Source of the DNA: Anaerolineae bacterium
Lineage (GTDB): Bacteria > Chloroflexota > Anaerolineae > B4-G1 > SLSP01
Length of the DNA stretch: 17,297 nt
NCBI GenBank assembly: GCA_016928755.1
Contig: JAFGKB010000232.1
Span: 1 to 17,297, forward strand
Direction of reading: 5' to 3'
Under the pieces are notes generated by a model, which did not search any database, was not told the DNA's origin, and was given only the letters and a program-made list of their open reading frames with translations. Below, one piece after another: positions 8,063-15,728 of the stretch. Both the position numbers and the translations under genes were made by a program. Position 1 is the stretch's first letter. Every line of letters starts with the position of its first letter.

Positions 8063-8096
8063 AAAAGCGGTGGGTGTTTTATGACTCACCGCTTTT
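8063..8096 (+). terminator. Probable intrinsic terminator hairpin
   Basis: AAAAGCGGTGGGT (8063-8075) pairs with ACTCACCGCTTTT (8084-8096) in a 13-bp stem with one G-T wobble and an 8-base loop, ending in four T. It would stop read-through from the deoxysugar operon before the glycosylase gene. Because A and T flank the stem, it could also work on the minus strand. Confidence 0.65.
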
Positions 8097-8104
8097 GGTA
8101 TGCT
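8096..8104 (+). promoter_or_regulatory. First copy of a TGGTATGCT extended -10-like element
   Basis: TGGTATGCT directly abuts the terminator stem and recurs identically at 8162-8170. No -35 is recognisable upstream. It could be an extra start for the glycosylase message, giving a longer leader, or a relic of a duplicated promoter. Confidence 0.25.
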
Positions 8105-8161
8105 TAAAGTTAGTGGTAACTCAATCGTAACCACCCTGAAATCCCTATTTACGTTCTCTCA

Positions 8162-8170
8162 TGGTATGCT
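8162..8170 (+). promoter_or_regulatory. Candidate extended -10 promoter of the glycosylase-kinase pair
   Basis: TGGTATGCT is an extended -10 (TATGCT against TATAAT). Transcription would begin near 8177, placing GGAGG (8182-8186) and the ATG at 8196 in a short, conventional leader. There is no clear -35. Confidence 0.4.
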
Positions 8171-8195
8171 AAAAACCAGATGGAGGACAGTAATT

Positions 8196-9179
8196 ATGCA
8201 TTGGATTTTAACGGTTCCAGATAACTTCTCATTGAAACAGATGCTAAAACAGCCACAACCGCTGCTATTACCGCCTTTTGCCATTAACCAGCAGAACGGT
8301 GGATTAACACGTATTGAGCGACTGGCTTCCAAACACATCGTGGATTTGAATATATCCCAGACAGCTAAAGGTCTGTTATTAGAAACTGAAGAACGGTTAA
8401 ATAGCAAAGAGCGGGAAGAGATTACGCGTAAAACCTGGCGACTACTGCGCCTTGGAGAAAACTTAACACCTTTCTTAGAACTTTCAGAACAACATCCTAT
8501 GGTAAAAAGATTAGCGCAGCAAGGCATCCGTTGTATAAGAGGGACATCTATTTTCGAGGATATCATAAAAAGCTTAATTGTAACTCACTCTACCCAGGAA
8601 TGGGGACGATACCGGGCCGCCTGGTTAGTTGAACGCTTAGGCGAACCGCTCCCGAGTAATCCTACTCGCCATGCATTTCCAATGCCAGACGAGATTCTCT
8701 GGGGCCGGCGGTTTGTAAAAGAGATGCTTGGTGAAGAAGTGGGGCAGGCTATTATCAACACCACAGAAGCATTTAAAGAAACCGGGGATGAGTTGGAAAG
8801 CATACCGGTTAAACAACTCAACATCGAAGAGCTAGAATCCTATCTAAACGACCATCTCAATCTGAACCAGGAAACATTAGGTTTGGTTATGTTATGTCTA
8901 GGCAAATATGATTATATCCCAGTGGATGAAACAGCACAGGAAAGAATTAGTCATGCCTGGTATAATAATAAACCAGTAAATCCTGGGCAAATCAGGACTA
9001 TATTTAATACCTGGCAACCTTGGGGCGGACTGGTTTATTGGCTCTGGGCTTGGTCAAAGCCCTGGACAAACAGTATAGACAAGAAGCCGTACCACTCACC
9101 AGAGGAGCTTATAGTTCAGAACTTGCAGCCCTCCACAGAGAGCAAAGGAGCATTGCAAGATGGTAGTGTCAAAAACTGA
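8196..9179 (+). CDS. DNA glycosylase of the HhH-GPD superfamily (AlkA/OGG-like), degenerate hairpin motif
   Basis: 327 residues from the ATG at 8196, with GGAGG nine bases upstream; longer starts would run into the promoter and terminator. The middle segment, GIRCIRGTSIFEDIIKSLIVTHSTQEWGRYRAAWLVERLG, matches the conserved damaged-base glycosylase region (RxPTxFEDxVKxIxxTxxxW). GKYDYIPVDETA carries the invariant catalytic Asp (Asp244). The place where a helix-hairpin-helix LPGIGPxTA loop is expected reads LNLNQETLGL, lacking the glycines. The position of the OGG-type catalytic Lys, about 19 residues before the Asp, appears to be Gln. A monofunctional base-excision enzyme, or a DNA-binding protein with weakened activity, is therefore more likely than a bifunctional OGG lyase. 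The stop overlaps the kinase start by 20 bases, so the two are cotranscribed. Confidence 0.72.
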   Translation: MHWILTVPDNFSLKQMLKQPQPLLLPPFAINQQNGGLTRIERLASKHIVDLNISQTAKGLLLETEERLNSKEREEITRKTWRLLRLGENLTPFLELSEQHPMVKRLAQQGIRCIRGTSIFEDIIKSLIVTHSTQEWGRYRAAWLVERLGEPLPSNPTRHAFPMPDEILWGRRFVKEMLGEEVGQAIINTTEAFKETGDELESIPVKQLNIEELESYLNDHLNLNQETLGLVMLCLGKYDYIPVDETAQERISHAWYNNKPVNPGQIRTIFNTWQPWGGLVYWLWAWSKPWTNSIDKKPYHSPEELIVQNLQPSTESKGALQDGSVKN

Positions 9180-10998
9180 TTCAACTCAATCTCGACCTGA
9201 GACATTGAGTAATTTAAATCAACTGAAAACACTGATCCAGAAAAAACGCGCGAGCCTGGTCAATGGAAAATCCGATCCAGAATTGGCAGCGGAGCTGGAT
9301 TATTGGATGACGATTGTCGAGAAGGTCCAACACCAGTTCGATCTTCAAAAGGATTCACGTTTAGAGCTACTTTATGATATTAGCCAACGGCTCAATGCTT
9401 CCCTGGATTGGAAAGAGACGCTCGAGGCAGTTATGGAAGCAGTTATTCAGCTTACAGGAGCAGAGCGCGGTATGCTGTTACTCCTGCAAGAAGAGACCAA
9501 GCAACTCGAAGTTATGCTTAAACAAAACGCCACCGGTGAAGACTTTACTGAAGAGGATATGAAGTTTAGTTACAGCATCGTGCAACAGGCATTGGAACAA
9601 GGAGAACCTGTGCTGACCACAAATGCCCAGGTGGACCCACGTTTCAAAGGCAGTGAGAGTATCATAGCCTATGGATTACGGTCTATACTTTGTACTCCGC
9701 TTATTGCGATGGGGACACCTATAGGTGTAATCTACTTGGATAACCGCGCGCAAGCCGGTATTTTTGGACAGGATGACCTGAATATGCTATCGGCTTTCGC
9801 GAATCAAGCGGCTATTGCATTGGATAATGCACACACCCACCACAAGACCGACCAAGAATTGACGAATAGAGTACGAGAGTTAACCTTATTGCAAGAGATG
9901 GCACGGGACCTGAACGCCGGCCTGAATTTTGAGCATGTAATGGAACGCAGTGTATCCTGGATGATTACGGCTGCGGGCGGTGAATCAGGAGCATTGGCCC
10001 TGGTATCCGAAGAAGGTATTCGTTGGGTCGCCAAAATCGGGGAAATAACACCCTTAAGCCATGTTGCCCAACAATGCTTGAATAACCGCCACCCGGTATC
10101 TGAGGCCGGCATCCTGGTTATCCCCTTGATGCGGGAGGAACGGCCAATAGGGATCTGTTACTTAAACACAGGTAAGGATCATTTTAGCACAAGACGGCTG
10201 GAATTTGTTATGCGTGTAGGAGATAATGCCGCCATAGCTGTCGAAAACGCACGTCTATATGAGGCATTACGCCAAGCAAACGAGGCGAAATCGGAATTTG
10301 TCTCCCTGGTCTCCCATGAACTACGGACACCGATGACGTCTATTCGTGGCTATGCCGATATGCTCAATAAGGGCATGATAGGAGAACTAGCACCGCAACA
10401 GAAGGAGTTTGTGGAGGCGATACAACGTAATGTCGATAGGATGCGAGTACTGGTTAGTGACCTACTGGATATCTCACGGATAGAGACCGGTCGGTTGAAG
10501 CTACAGCCACGCCCTATCACAATCAAGGAGACCCTTGATGATGCTTTACGTACTGTAGAACAACATATTCAAGAGAAGGAACAAGTTTTTATAGCCGATA
10601 TATGGGAACATCTACCACGAGCCTATGCCGACCCGGACCGCATCACCCAGGTCTTTATCAACTTCCTAAGTAATGCCGCTAAATATACTCCCCATAAGGG
10701 AACTATTGCAGTACGGGCCTGGGTAAGCCCGGCAGAGCCGACGGTTATAAGATGTGCTATTGTAGATAGTGGAATCGGCATTAGCCCAGAAGACCAGCGC
10801 CATATGTTCAATAAGTTCTTCCGGTCTGATAATCCCGAAGTACGCGAGCAACCGGGAACAGGCTTGGGTTTAGCTATTACGAAGAATTTGGTAGAGATGC
10901 ACGGTGGCCGGGTCTGGTTGGAAAGCGAGAAAGACAAAGGCAGCACGTTCTTCTTCACAGTTCCTATCGCGGTTCCTACTGCGGGGGAAATGTTATAA
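9160..10998 (+). CDS. Cytosolic sensor histidine kinase with two GAF domains
   Basis: 612 residues with no signal peptide or membrane segment. A short coiled N-terminal region is followed by GAF1 (~66-225, with RSILCTPLIAMGTPIGVIYLDN), GAF2 (~238-367, with GILVIPLMREERPIGICYLN) and HisKA with the phospho-accepting His386 (SLVSHELRTP). The HATPase domain follows, with N-box Asn505 (NFLSNAAKYTP), G1 starting at Asp536 (DSGIGIS), the F-box KFFRSD and G2 at 566-570 (GTGLGLA). All catalytic boxes are intact. The GAF domains imply sensing of a small soluble ligand or redox state, unidentified here. AAAGGAG lies nine bases before the ATG, inside the end of the glycosylase gene. No response regulator is in the window, so the partner is encoded elsewhere. 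Confidence 0.93.
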   Translation: MVVSKTDSTQSRPETLSNLNQLKTLIQKKRASLVNGKSDPELAAELDYWMTIVEKVQHQFDLQKDSRLELLYDISQRLNASLDWKETLEAVMEAVIQLTGAERGMLLLLQEETKQLEVMLKQNATGEDFTEEDMKFSYSIVQQALEQGEPVLTTNAQVDPRFKGSESIIAYGLRSILCTPLIAMGTPIGVIYLDNRAQAGIFGQDDLNMLSAFANQAAIALDNAHTHHKTDQELTNRVRELTLLQEMARDLNAGLNFEHVMERSVSWMITAAGGESGALALVSEEGIRWVAKIGEITPLSHVAQQCLNNRHPVSEAGILVIPLMREERPIGICYLNTGKDHFSTRRLEFVMRVGDNAAIAVENARLYEALRQANEAKSEFVSLVSHELRTPMTSIRGYADMLNKGMIGELAPQQKEFVEAIQRNVDRMRVLVSDLLDISRIETGRLKLQPRPITIKETLDDALRTVEQHIQEKEQVFIADIWEHLPRAYADPDRITQVFINFLSNAAKYTPHKGTIAVRAWVSPAEPTVIRCAIVDSGIGISPEDQRHMFNKFFRSDNPEVREQPGTGLGLAITKNLVEMHGGRVWLESEKDKGSTFFFTVPIAVPTAGEML

Positions 10999-10999
10999 T
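10991..10999 (+). promoter_or_regulatory. Extended -10-like element at the end of the kinase gene
   Basis: TGTTATAAT is a perfect extended -10 overlapping the kinase stop codon. The only thing downstream in this orientation is the 19-bp hairpin starting at 11031. If active, it would make a short RNA of roughly 70 bases. No -35 is evident, so it may be chance. Confidence 0.25.
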
Positions 11000-11030
11000 G
11001 TGGGACAGCTTATAGGCTGGAAAATATTGG

Positions 11031-11071
11031 AAAGACAAGGGGACATAGATAGTCTATGTCCCCTTGTCTTT
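11031..11071. terminator. Perfect 19-bp hairpin, bidirectional terminator
   Basis: AAAGACAAGGGGACATAGA (11031-11049) and its exact complement (11053-11071) flank a three-base loop, followed by T. It sits between the convergent kinase gene (ends 10998) and amidase gene (ends 11081), the expected place for a shared terminator. Confidence 0.8.
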
Positions 11072-11080
11072 TGTCACGCT

Positions 11081-14000
11081 TCACTTACAAGCCTCAATCA
11101 CAACTTGATCGATATACATAGCCGCCGTGTCAGTATCGCCATCATTGAAGACACCCAAATATAGAATTACATTATTCCCGGCGAACCGTGACAAATCATA
11201 ACTACGGGATTCCCACTGCTGCGCATTAGATACCCCCGAAAATTCGGTATCCAATGTAGGGCCGGACTCATCACGCAAACTAAGATACGCCCGGTCATCG
11301 GCATCTTCCCCACTAGCCACCGCGTATGCATAGTAACGCAGCATAATATCCACATTGGAAGGTAACGCTAACAGATGACTAACTGAAGAGTAACTCTCCT
11401 GCTCATCTTGAGTTACACCGGGCGGGATACCTACTTGTGCAGCAAAGCTGCCCTGGTATACCGGGTTATCCACACGGATTGCGCGATTATAGCTCCATCC
11501 ATCCTCAGACTCAAAACCACTGGCTAATACCGTCCAACACTCCCCGCCGCCAGGGTTTCTCAGAATCAAGGGGAGATAAACTTGATGCATACCAGGAATA
11601 ACATAAAAATTGGCTACTGATGACCAAGGCCCAATAAGCCCCACACCATCGACCGCCCGTACCTGCCAGTGATAAAGCCCGGTACCTAATGTACCGGTAT
11701 GTGTGGTAGTAGAAACAGTGAGAGTCGCTGTATCTAACTTAAGTTGGTAATGTAGCGGCGAGCCATTATCATCTGGCCTTTGCCACTGGAAAACAACCGG
11801 GCCGGCGGTAAGGGTTATACCTTGAGTAGGTGTAATCAGAGTCGGAGTCAGAGGGGCGGTTACATCATAGGTAAATGTGAGCGCTGTAGTAGCTTGAGGT
11901 GTACCCGAAACGATCCCCTGTGCTTTGAGAATATATTCACCTTCCTCCATTTGCGCCGGCGATGGCAGCGGATAGAACCAAGAGTTAACTCCGGTAGCGG
12001 GAAACCAAAGATAGGCAAGAGACGTACTGCCACCCCACCGGGAACCATCCCATAAAGCCAAATCACGCTCTCGGATTACCTGGACTTCGACACTGGCTAA
12101 CTGGGTACCCGTCGCCCAACCACTAAACGCAGGAATAGCACCATAATACCCACCAGCAAGAGGAGACGTAATCACCACTTGAACCGGAGTGACAATAGTA
12201 AAGGCCGCCGTTTCAGACCAAGCCCCAATATTATGAGCAGCGTCAACAGACCGAACACGCCAGCGATGCCCCCCAGAGCCAAGCGTCGTGGTGTAATGTA
12301 TACTGGGGAAAGCCACACTAGCGGTATCAGGGTTTAGAACCATCTCCCCATCCAATTCTATATTATGGACCAAGGATGAACCAAAATCCAAGAGCGGTTG
12401 CCACGCAAATTGTACTGTGGAAGTCACTAGAGAAGCACCATCAGCCGGCATAAGCAAAACCGGAGCAAGCGGCGGGGTGGAATCCAGGGTAAAGGTCACA
12501 ATAGCACTAGAGGGATCAAGACTATGGGTTCCAACAGCACGGGCACGAAGTGTAAAGGAACCATCGGCCAACCCAGGTAAAGGATAACTCCATGAAAGTG
12601 TGCCACTTGCCGTAATCCAAGTCATCTCCCCCCAAGTCGCGCCATTCCAGAATGCCCCATCGCTATCGCGCTCTACCTGGACTTCTATATGGTCTACATC
12701 GGCCCCATATGCGACACCTTCAAAAACAGGAGTATTGCTATACACACCACCGGCTTGGGGCGCGGTAATTTTTGTACTCACCAATGCACAGGTATCCAGG
12801 TAATCCAGAGAACGGGCCATAACCGCATAACGAGCATCTGCACGAATGACCTCAAAGGGGAATCCAAAGACCAAAATTCGTGTGCATTCAGACATAGTTT
12901 GACGCACCCCAAATGGAGACACGGACGGTTGGTATTGTATGGCAGCAACATCGGTCCCAGCTACACCATAATACAATGCCGGAACTGCACCGTTTAAGGG
13001 ACTAATTACGTCCGGATAATCAGCATCATACTCGCCTAGAGCATCAAATGTAAACGCTGCCAAGCCCTCGAAAACACTACCCGCCGCAGGTTCTACTCTA
13101 TACGTCCCGGCATCATCAGATATATATTGCGCCCGTAATACTTGATGGAAAAAGTCAGGGTCCTGCCCCTGATTATCAAGATTCCAAGCTAACTCAGTAC
13201 CACTGATCAGCAACGCCCCACCGTTTTCAATGTACTTTTGAAGTAATACCCGCTCCTCACTATTCAACGTGCCATCTACTTCAAAAGATTCCTCCCCCAA
13301 GATCCAGTCCACCATTGGATAGTCCGGCAAAATCACATCACCATCTGCGACAGCCTCATTACTGGCACTATCCCAGGCATAAGCAGCCGGAACCGCCTGC
13401 CCATGATGTACTACATAGTCGGCAGCATTCATCTGCGCCACCCACATACGCTGGTTGAGTCCCTCTACCGGGTCATCATCCTGAACTAATCCGGTACCGG
13501 TTAACTTATCAAACCCATTGACAATCAGCAGAGAAGAATCCCCGGCCCTGACACCGACAACCTCGCTGGCAAAAGACTCACCGCCAGCATTAACAGCCGT
13601 GACCTTAATATAACGTGTCTCGCCGGCAGAAATATTACTCAACAAAGCCTGGGTTCTGGTAACCTCGATATAACTACCCCATCCGAAACCATCAGCACTG
13701 GCATAAACACGGTAACCTGTAGCCGCGTCTCCCACTAGCCCTATCGCATCCACCGGCGAAGGTCGCCAGGCAACCATAACACGCCCATCACCCAAATTCT
13801 GAGCACGTAAATGCGTAGGAGGTTCTGGAAGTTCCACAAGATCAACCCCATCTCTCCCTTCAAAGTAATGCACAATCCCTTGATAAACCGCACGTGCCGC
13901 TAATTGACTAAATAGCGGGTTCTTCAATGCCGCCACATCATCAGGATGGTCATGGAATGCTACCTCTAACAGGGTGCCGGGAATCCGTCGCCAAGGATCG

Positions 14001-15481
14001 GCATCCCACAACAACCTAATTTCACCGAGATTAGCCTGCTTTTTACCACGATCGGTCCAGCTAACATCCCATCCATTGCGAATATCCTGGATTAGTTCGT
14101 TATGGACGGCATTTTGTAGATCAAGACTGCCAGGAGTACGAGGATATGTAACGCTATTATGGACATAGGACTCGGTGCCACGGGCCGTGCCGTTATAGCC
14201 GTTAGTGTGCCACGAGATATATACTGCATCCTCAATACTTCCGGCGTGGTTCCAACGGGAAAACATCGGGCGGCCTACTATATCATTAAAATAAGGCCAA
14301 TCATCCGCATTTAGCCCCATCCACTGGGCATAGTAACGGGTTGCGGATTCCCACCAGGGTCTATCAGGAGGCTCGTCCGCGCTGGTCTCAATACCGTCCA
14401 GACTGTCAAAATAACCGCTCCCCAAACGCAGGGCATCGGCCACGACAACAGCTCCCGTCAGCGTGCTCCGATTATCTAAAGTCACTGTCATAGTTCCCGC
14501 ATATACAGGGAATGTGCCCAAATAACGCCACGTGGCCGGCCGGAGGGATTGGTTTAACACCACACCGGCCACATTATCCCCCGGCAGGCCGGCATGGGAA
14601 ACTTGATAATGTGCATCCACAGCCCGATTTTCACCGGAAGCTACCCAGGCATAAAGTGCATAATTACCGGTCTCAGGGACGGTCAACGTCCAGGTAGCAG
14701 TCGCCGTAGGTGAACTTTGCACAGTAGCAGCAAAACGATAAACAGAATCCTGATAGCCAAGGTAAGTACTATTCTGCCAACTACCAACCTCCGCATAAAA
14801 AGGTTGCCCCATATCATTATCGACAATCACCCGCTCTGCATTCCAATCCCGTTCCCGCACCGGAATAACCGTCGCGCCGGCACGTTCAAGATACGGGATA
14901 AGATATTGGTCTATCGTTTCAGCATTATTATGATCTTCAATAATTCCTTCATAGACAGGACGTTGTGCACGCCATGCCGCCGCCGAAGAGGAAGAGTAGT
15001 CCTTCCCCCAACGCCAACCATGCCCCGCGCTGACATAGACCGTTTTCCCCTCCAGGGAATGTGAGAAGCCTGGCTCCCGTAGCATAGACACCGGAGACTC
15101 TTCTGGATAATAAGGCAAGCGCGAGGCATCAGGGAGAAAATCCGAAAGGGAACGGCAAACACCCGTGGTCATATCAATGGCCTGGACATAAAGTGTATGC
15201 CAGGTTAAGGGGGTAAGTGCGACACGCACCTGTTCGTAAACAGTTTCTACCCCAACACCATCTTTTTCCAACAGCGCATCAATAAACGGCAAGTCAAGAC
15301 AGACCGTTAGCGAGCCATCTTGATAAGTAACCTTTTCCAAGGTCCATGTATCTGGCAAATCGCGCTGCAACAAGTTTACGGCCATCACCGGGCCATCCGG
15401 GGGTAAAGGAGCAGCAGAAGCAGATCCCACAACCAGCATAAGTAAAACACCGACCAGTACAGCTAATATCCAGCGGCGCAT
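11081..15481 (-). CDS. Large secreted modular N-acetylmuramoyl-L-alanine amidase, catalytic domain interrupted by a carbohydrate-binding-like insert
   Basis: 1466 residues. The signal peptide is at 1-23 (cleavage after ASA), and AGGAGG lies eight bases before the ATG. The Amidase_3 zinc fold is split: VYVSAGHG (His154) and IIEDHNN (Glu182) precede, and SWHTNG (His425) and LLEVAFHDH (Glu506) follow, an insert (~221-355) resembling the Golvesin/Xly carbohydrate-binding domain. All expected zinc and catalytic residues are present. An fn3 domain follows (~553-650), then an alpha/beta domain of GATase/ThuA-like look (~652-897). Next come two tandem Ig-like plus fn3-like units (~902-1096 and ~1098-1290), the linker VYLPLILRN (Tyr1302), and a C-terminal beta-sandwich-like domain (~1315-1466) ending YIDQVVIEACK. 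The enzyme should cleave the peptide stem from wall glycan, or a similar amide, outside the cell. It is a single-gene unit convergent with the kinase. Confidence 0.85.
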   Translation of the reverse strand: MRRWILAVLVGVLLMLVVGSASAAPLPPDGPVMAVNLLQRDLPDTWTLEKVTYQDGSLTVCLDLPFIDALLEKDGVGVETVYEQVRVALTPLTWHTLYVQAIDMTTGVCRSLSDFLPDASRLPYYPEESPVSMLREPGFSHSLEGKTVYVSAGHGWRWGKDYSSSSAAAWRAQRPVYEGIIEDHNNAETIDQYLIPYLERAGATVIPVRERDWNAERVIVDNDMGQPFYAEVGSWQNSTYLGYQDSVYRFAATVQSSPTATATWTLTVPETGNYALYAWVASGENRAVDAHYQVSHAGLPGDNVAGVVLNQSLRPATWRYLGTFPVYAGTMTVTLDNRSTLTGAVVVADALRLGSGYFDSLDGIETSADEPPDRPWWESATRYYAQWMGLNADDWPYFNDIVGRPMFSRWNHAGSIEDAVYISWHTNGYNGTARGTESYVHNSVTYPRTPGSLDLQNAVHNELIQDIRNGWDVSWTDRGKKQANLGEIRLLWDADPWRRIPGTLLEVAFHDHPDDVAALKNPLFSQLAARAVYQGIVHYFEGRDGVDLVELPEPPTHLRAQNLGDGRVMVAWRPSPVDAIGLVGDAATGYRVYASADGFGWGSYIEVTRTQALLSNISAGETRYIKVTAVNAGGESFASEVVGVRAGDSSLLIVNGFDKLTGTGLVQDDDPVEGLNQRMWVAQMNAADYVVHHGQAVPAAYAWDSASNEAVADGDVILPDYPMVDWILGEESFEVDGTLNSEERVLLQKYIENGGALLISGTELAWNLDNQGQDPDFFHQVLRAQYISDDAGTYRVEPAAGSVFEGLAAFTFDALGEYDADYPDVISPLNGAVPALYYGVAGTDVAAIQYQPSVSPFGVRQTMSECTRILVFGFPFEVIRADARYAVMARSLDYLDTCALVSTKITAPQAGGVYSNTPVFEGVAYGADVDHIEVQVERDSDGAFWNGATWGEMTWITASGTLSWSYPLPGLADGSFTLRARAVGTHSLDPSSAIVTFTLDSTPPLAPVLLMPADGASLVTSTVQFAWQPLLDFGSSLVHNIELDGEMVLNPDTASVAFPSIHYTTTLGSGGHRWRVRSVDAAHNIGAWSETAAFTIVTPVQVVITSPLAGGYYGAIPAFSGWATGTQLASVEVQVIRERDLALWDGSRWGGSTSLAYLWFPATGVNSWFYPLPSPAQMEEGEYILKAQGIVSGTPQATTALTFTYDVTAPLTPTLITPTQGITLTAGPVVFQWQRPDDNGSPLHYQLKLDTATLTVSTTTHTGTLGTGLYHWQVRAVDGVGLIGPWSSVANFYVIPGMHQVYLPLILRNPGGGECWTVLASGFESEDGWSYNRAIRVDNPVYQGSFAAQVGIPPGVTQDEQESYSSVSHLLALPSNVDIMLRYYAYAVASGEDADDRAYLSLRDESGPTLDTEFSGVSNAQQWESRSYDLSRFAGNNVILYLGVFNDGDTDTAAMYIDQVVIEACK

Positions 15482-15521
15482 ATCTCGAACCTCCTGTCAA
15501 GAAGTTTTTTCACGCAATTAA

Positions 15522-15549
15522 ATTATAGATTCGGCTTAGGATTCCACAA
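15522..15549 (-). promoter_or_regulatory. Candidate sigma70 promoter of the amidase gene
   Basis: On the minus strand, TTGTGG (15549-15544) and a perfect TATAAT (15527-15522) are 16 bases apart. The start would be near 15515, leaving a ~35-base leader that contains the AGGAGG site at 15490-15495. Confidence 0.6.
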
Positions 15550-15615
15550 GTGAAAGGTCATGAAACACGCTAACTCGCCCTAATTTTGAAACGCGCACCG
15601 AGTGAAAAGCCGCTA

Positions 15616-15643
15616 TTGCTTCATATTTTCATCGTGGTAAACT
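15616..15643 (+). promoter_or_regulatory. Candidate promoter of the 8-oxoguanine deaminase gene
   Basis: TTGCTT (15616-15621) is followed after 16 bases by TAAACT (15638-15643), preceded by TGG as in an extended -10. The start would be near 15650, giving a leader of about 80 bases. It is divergent from the amidase promoter, with about 70 bases between the two. Confidence 0.45.
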
Positions 15644-15679
15644 AGAGGTGTTTGGAATAACACAACATTACAAACCTGA

Positions 15680-15699
15680 CAAAGGCAAACAAGCCTTTG
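15680..15699 (+). promoter_or_regulatory. Small hairpin or operator in the deaminase leader
   Basis: CAAAGGC (15680-15686) and GCCTTTG (15693-15699) form a 7-bp inverted repeat with a six-base AAACAA loop, 29 bases before the start codon. It could be an RNA hairpin that tunes translation or a regulator-binding palindrome. It does not match the purine riboswitch core as I know it. Confidence 0.35.
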
Positions 15700-15728
15700 A
15701 TAAATAATACTGTTTGGAGGTATAACCA

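Noticed and set aside
8100..8195. Longer start for the glycosylase
   Set aside because: The extension adds non-conserved residues and covers the promoter-like box and the GGAGG site.
7935..8195. tRNA or other structured RNA gene in the longest plus-strand gap
   Set aside because: No cloverleaf, T-loop or CCA end was seen; the structure is explained by two hairpins and promoter-like boxes.
14717..15064. Plus-strand 115-codon frame opposite the amidase N-terminal region
   Set aside because: It is antisense to the intact amidase domain with conserved zinc ligands and has no recognisable product.
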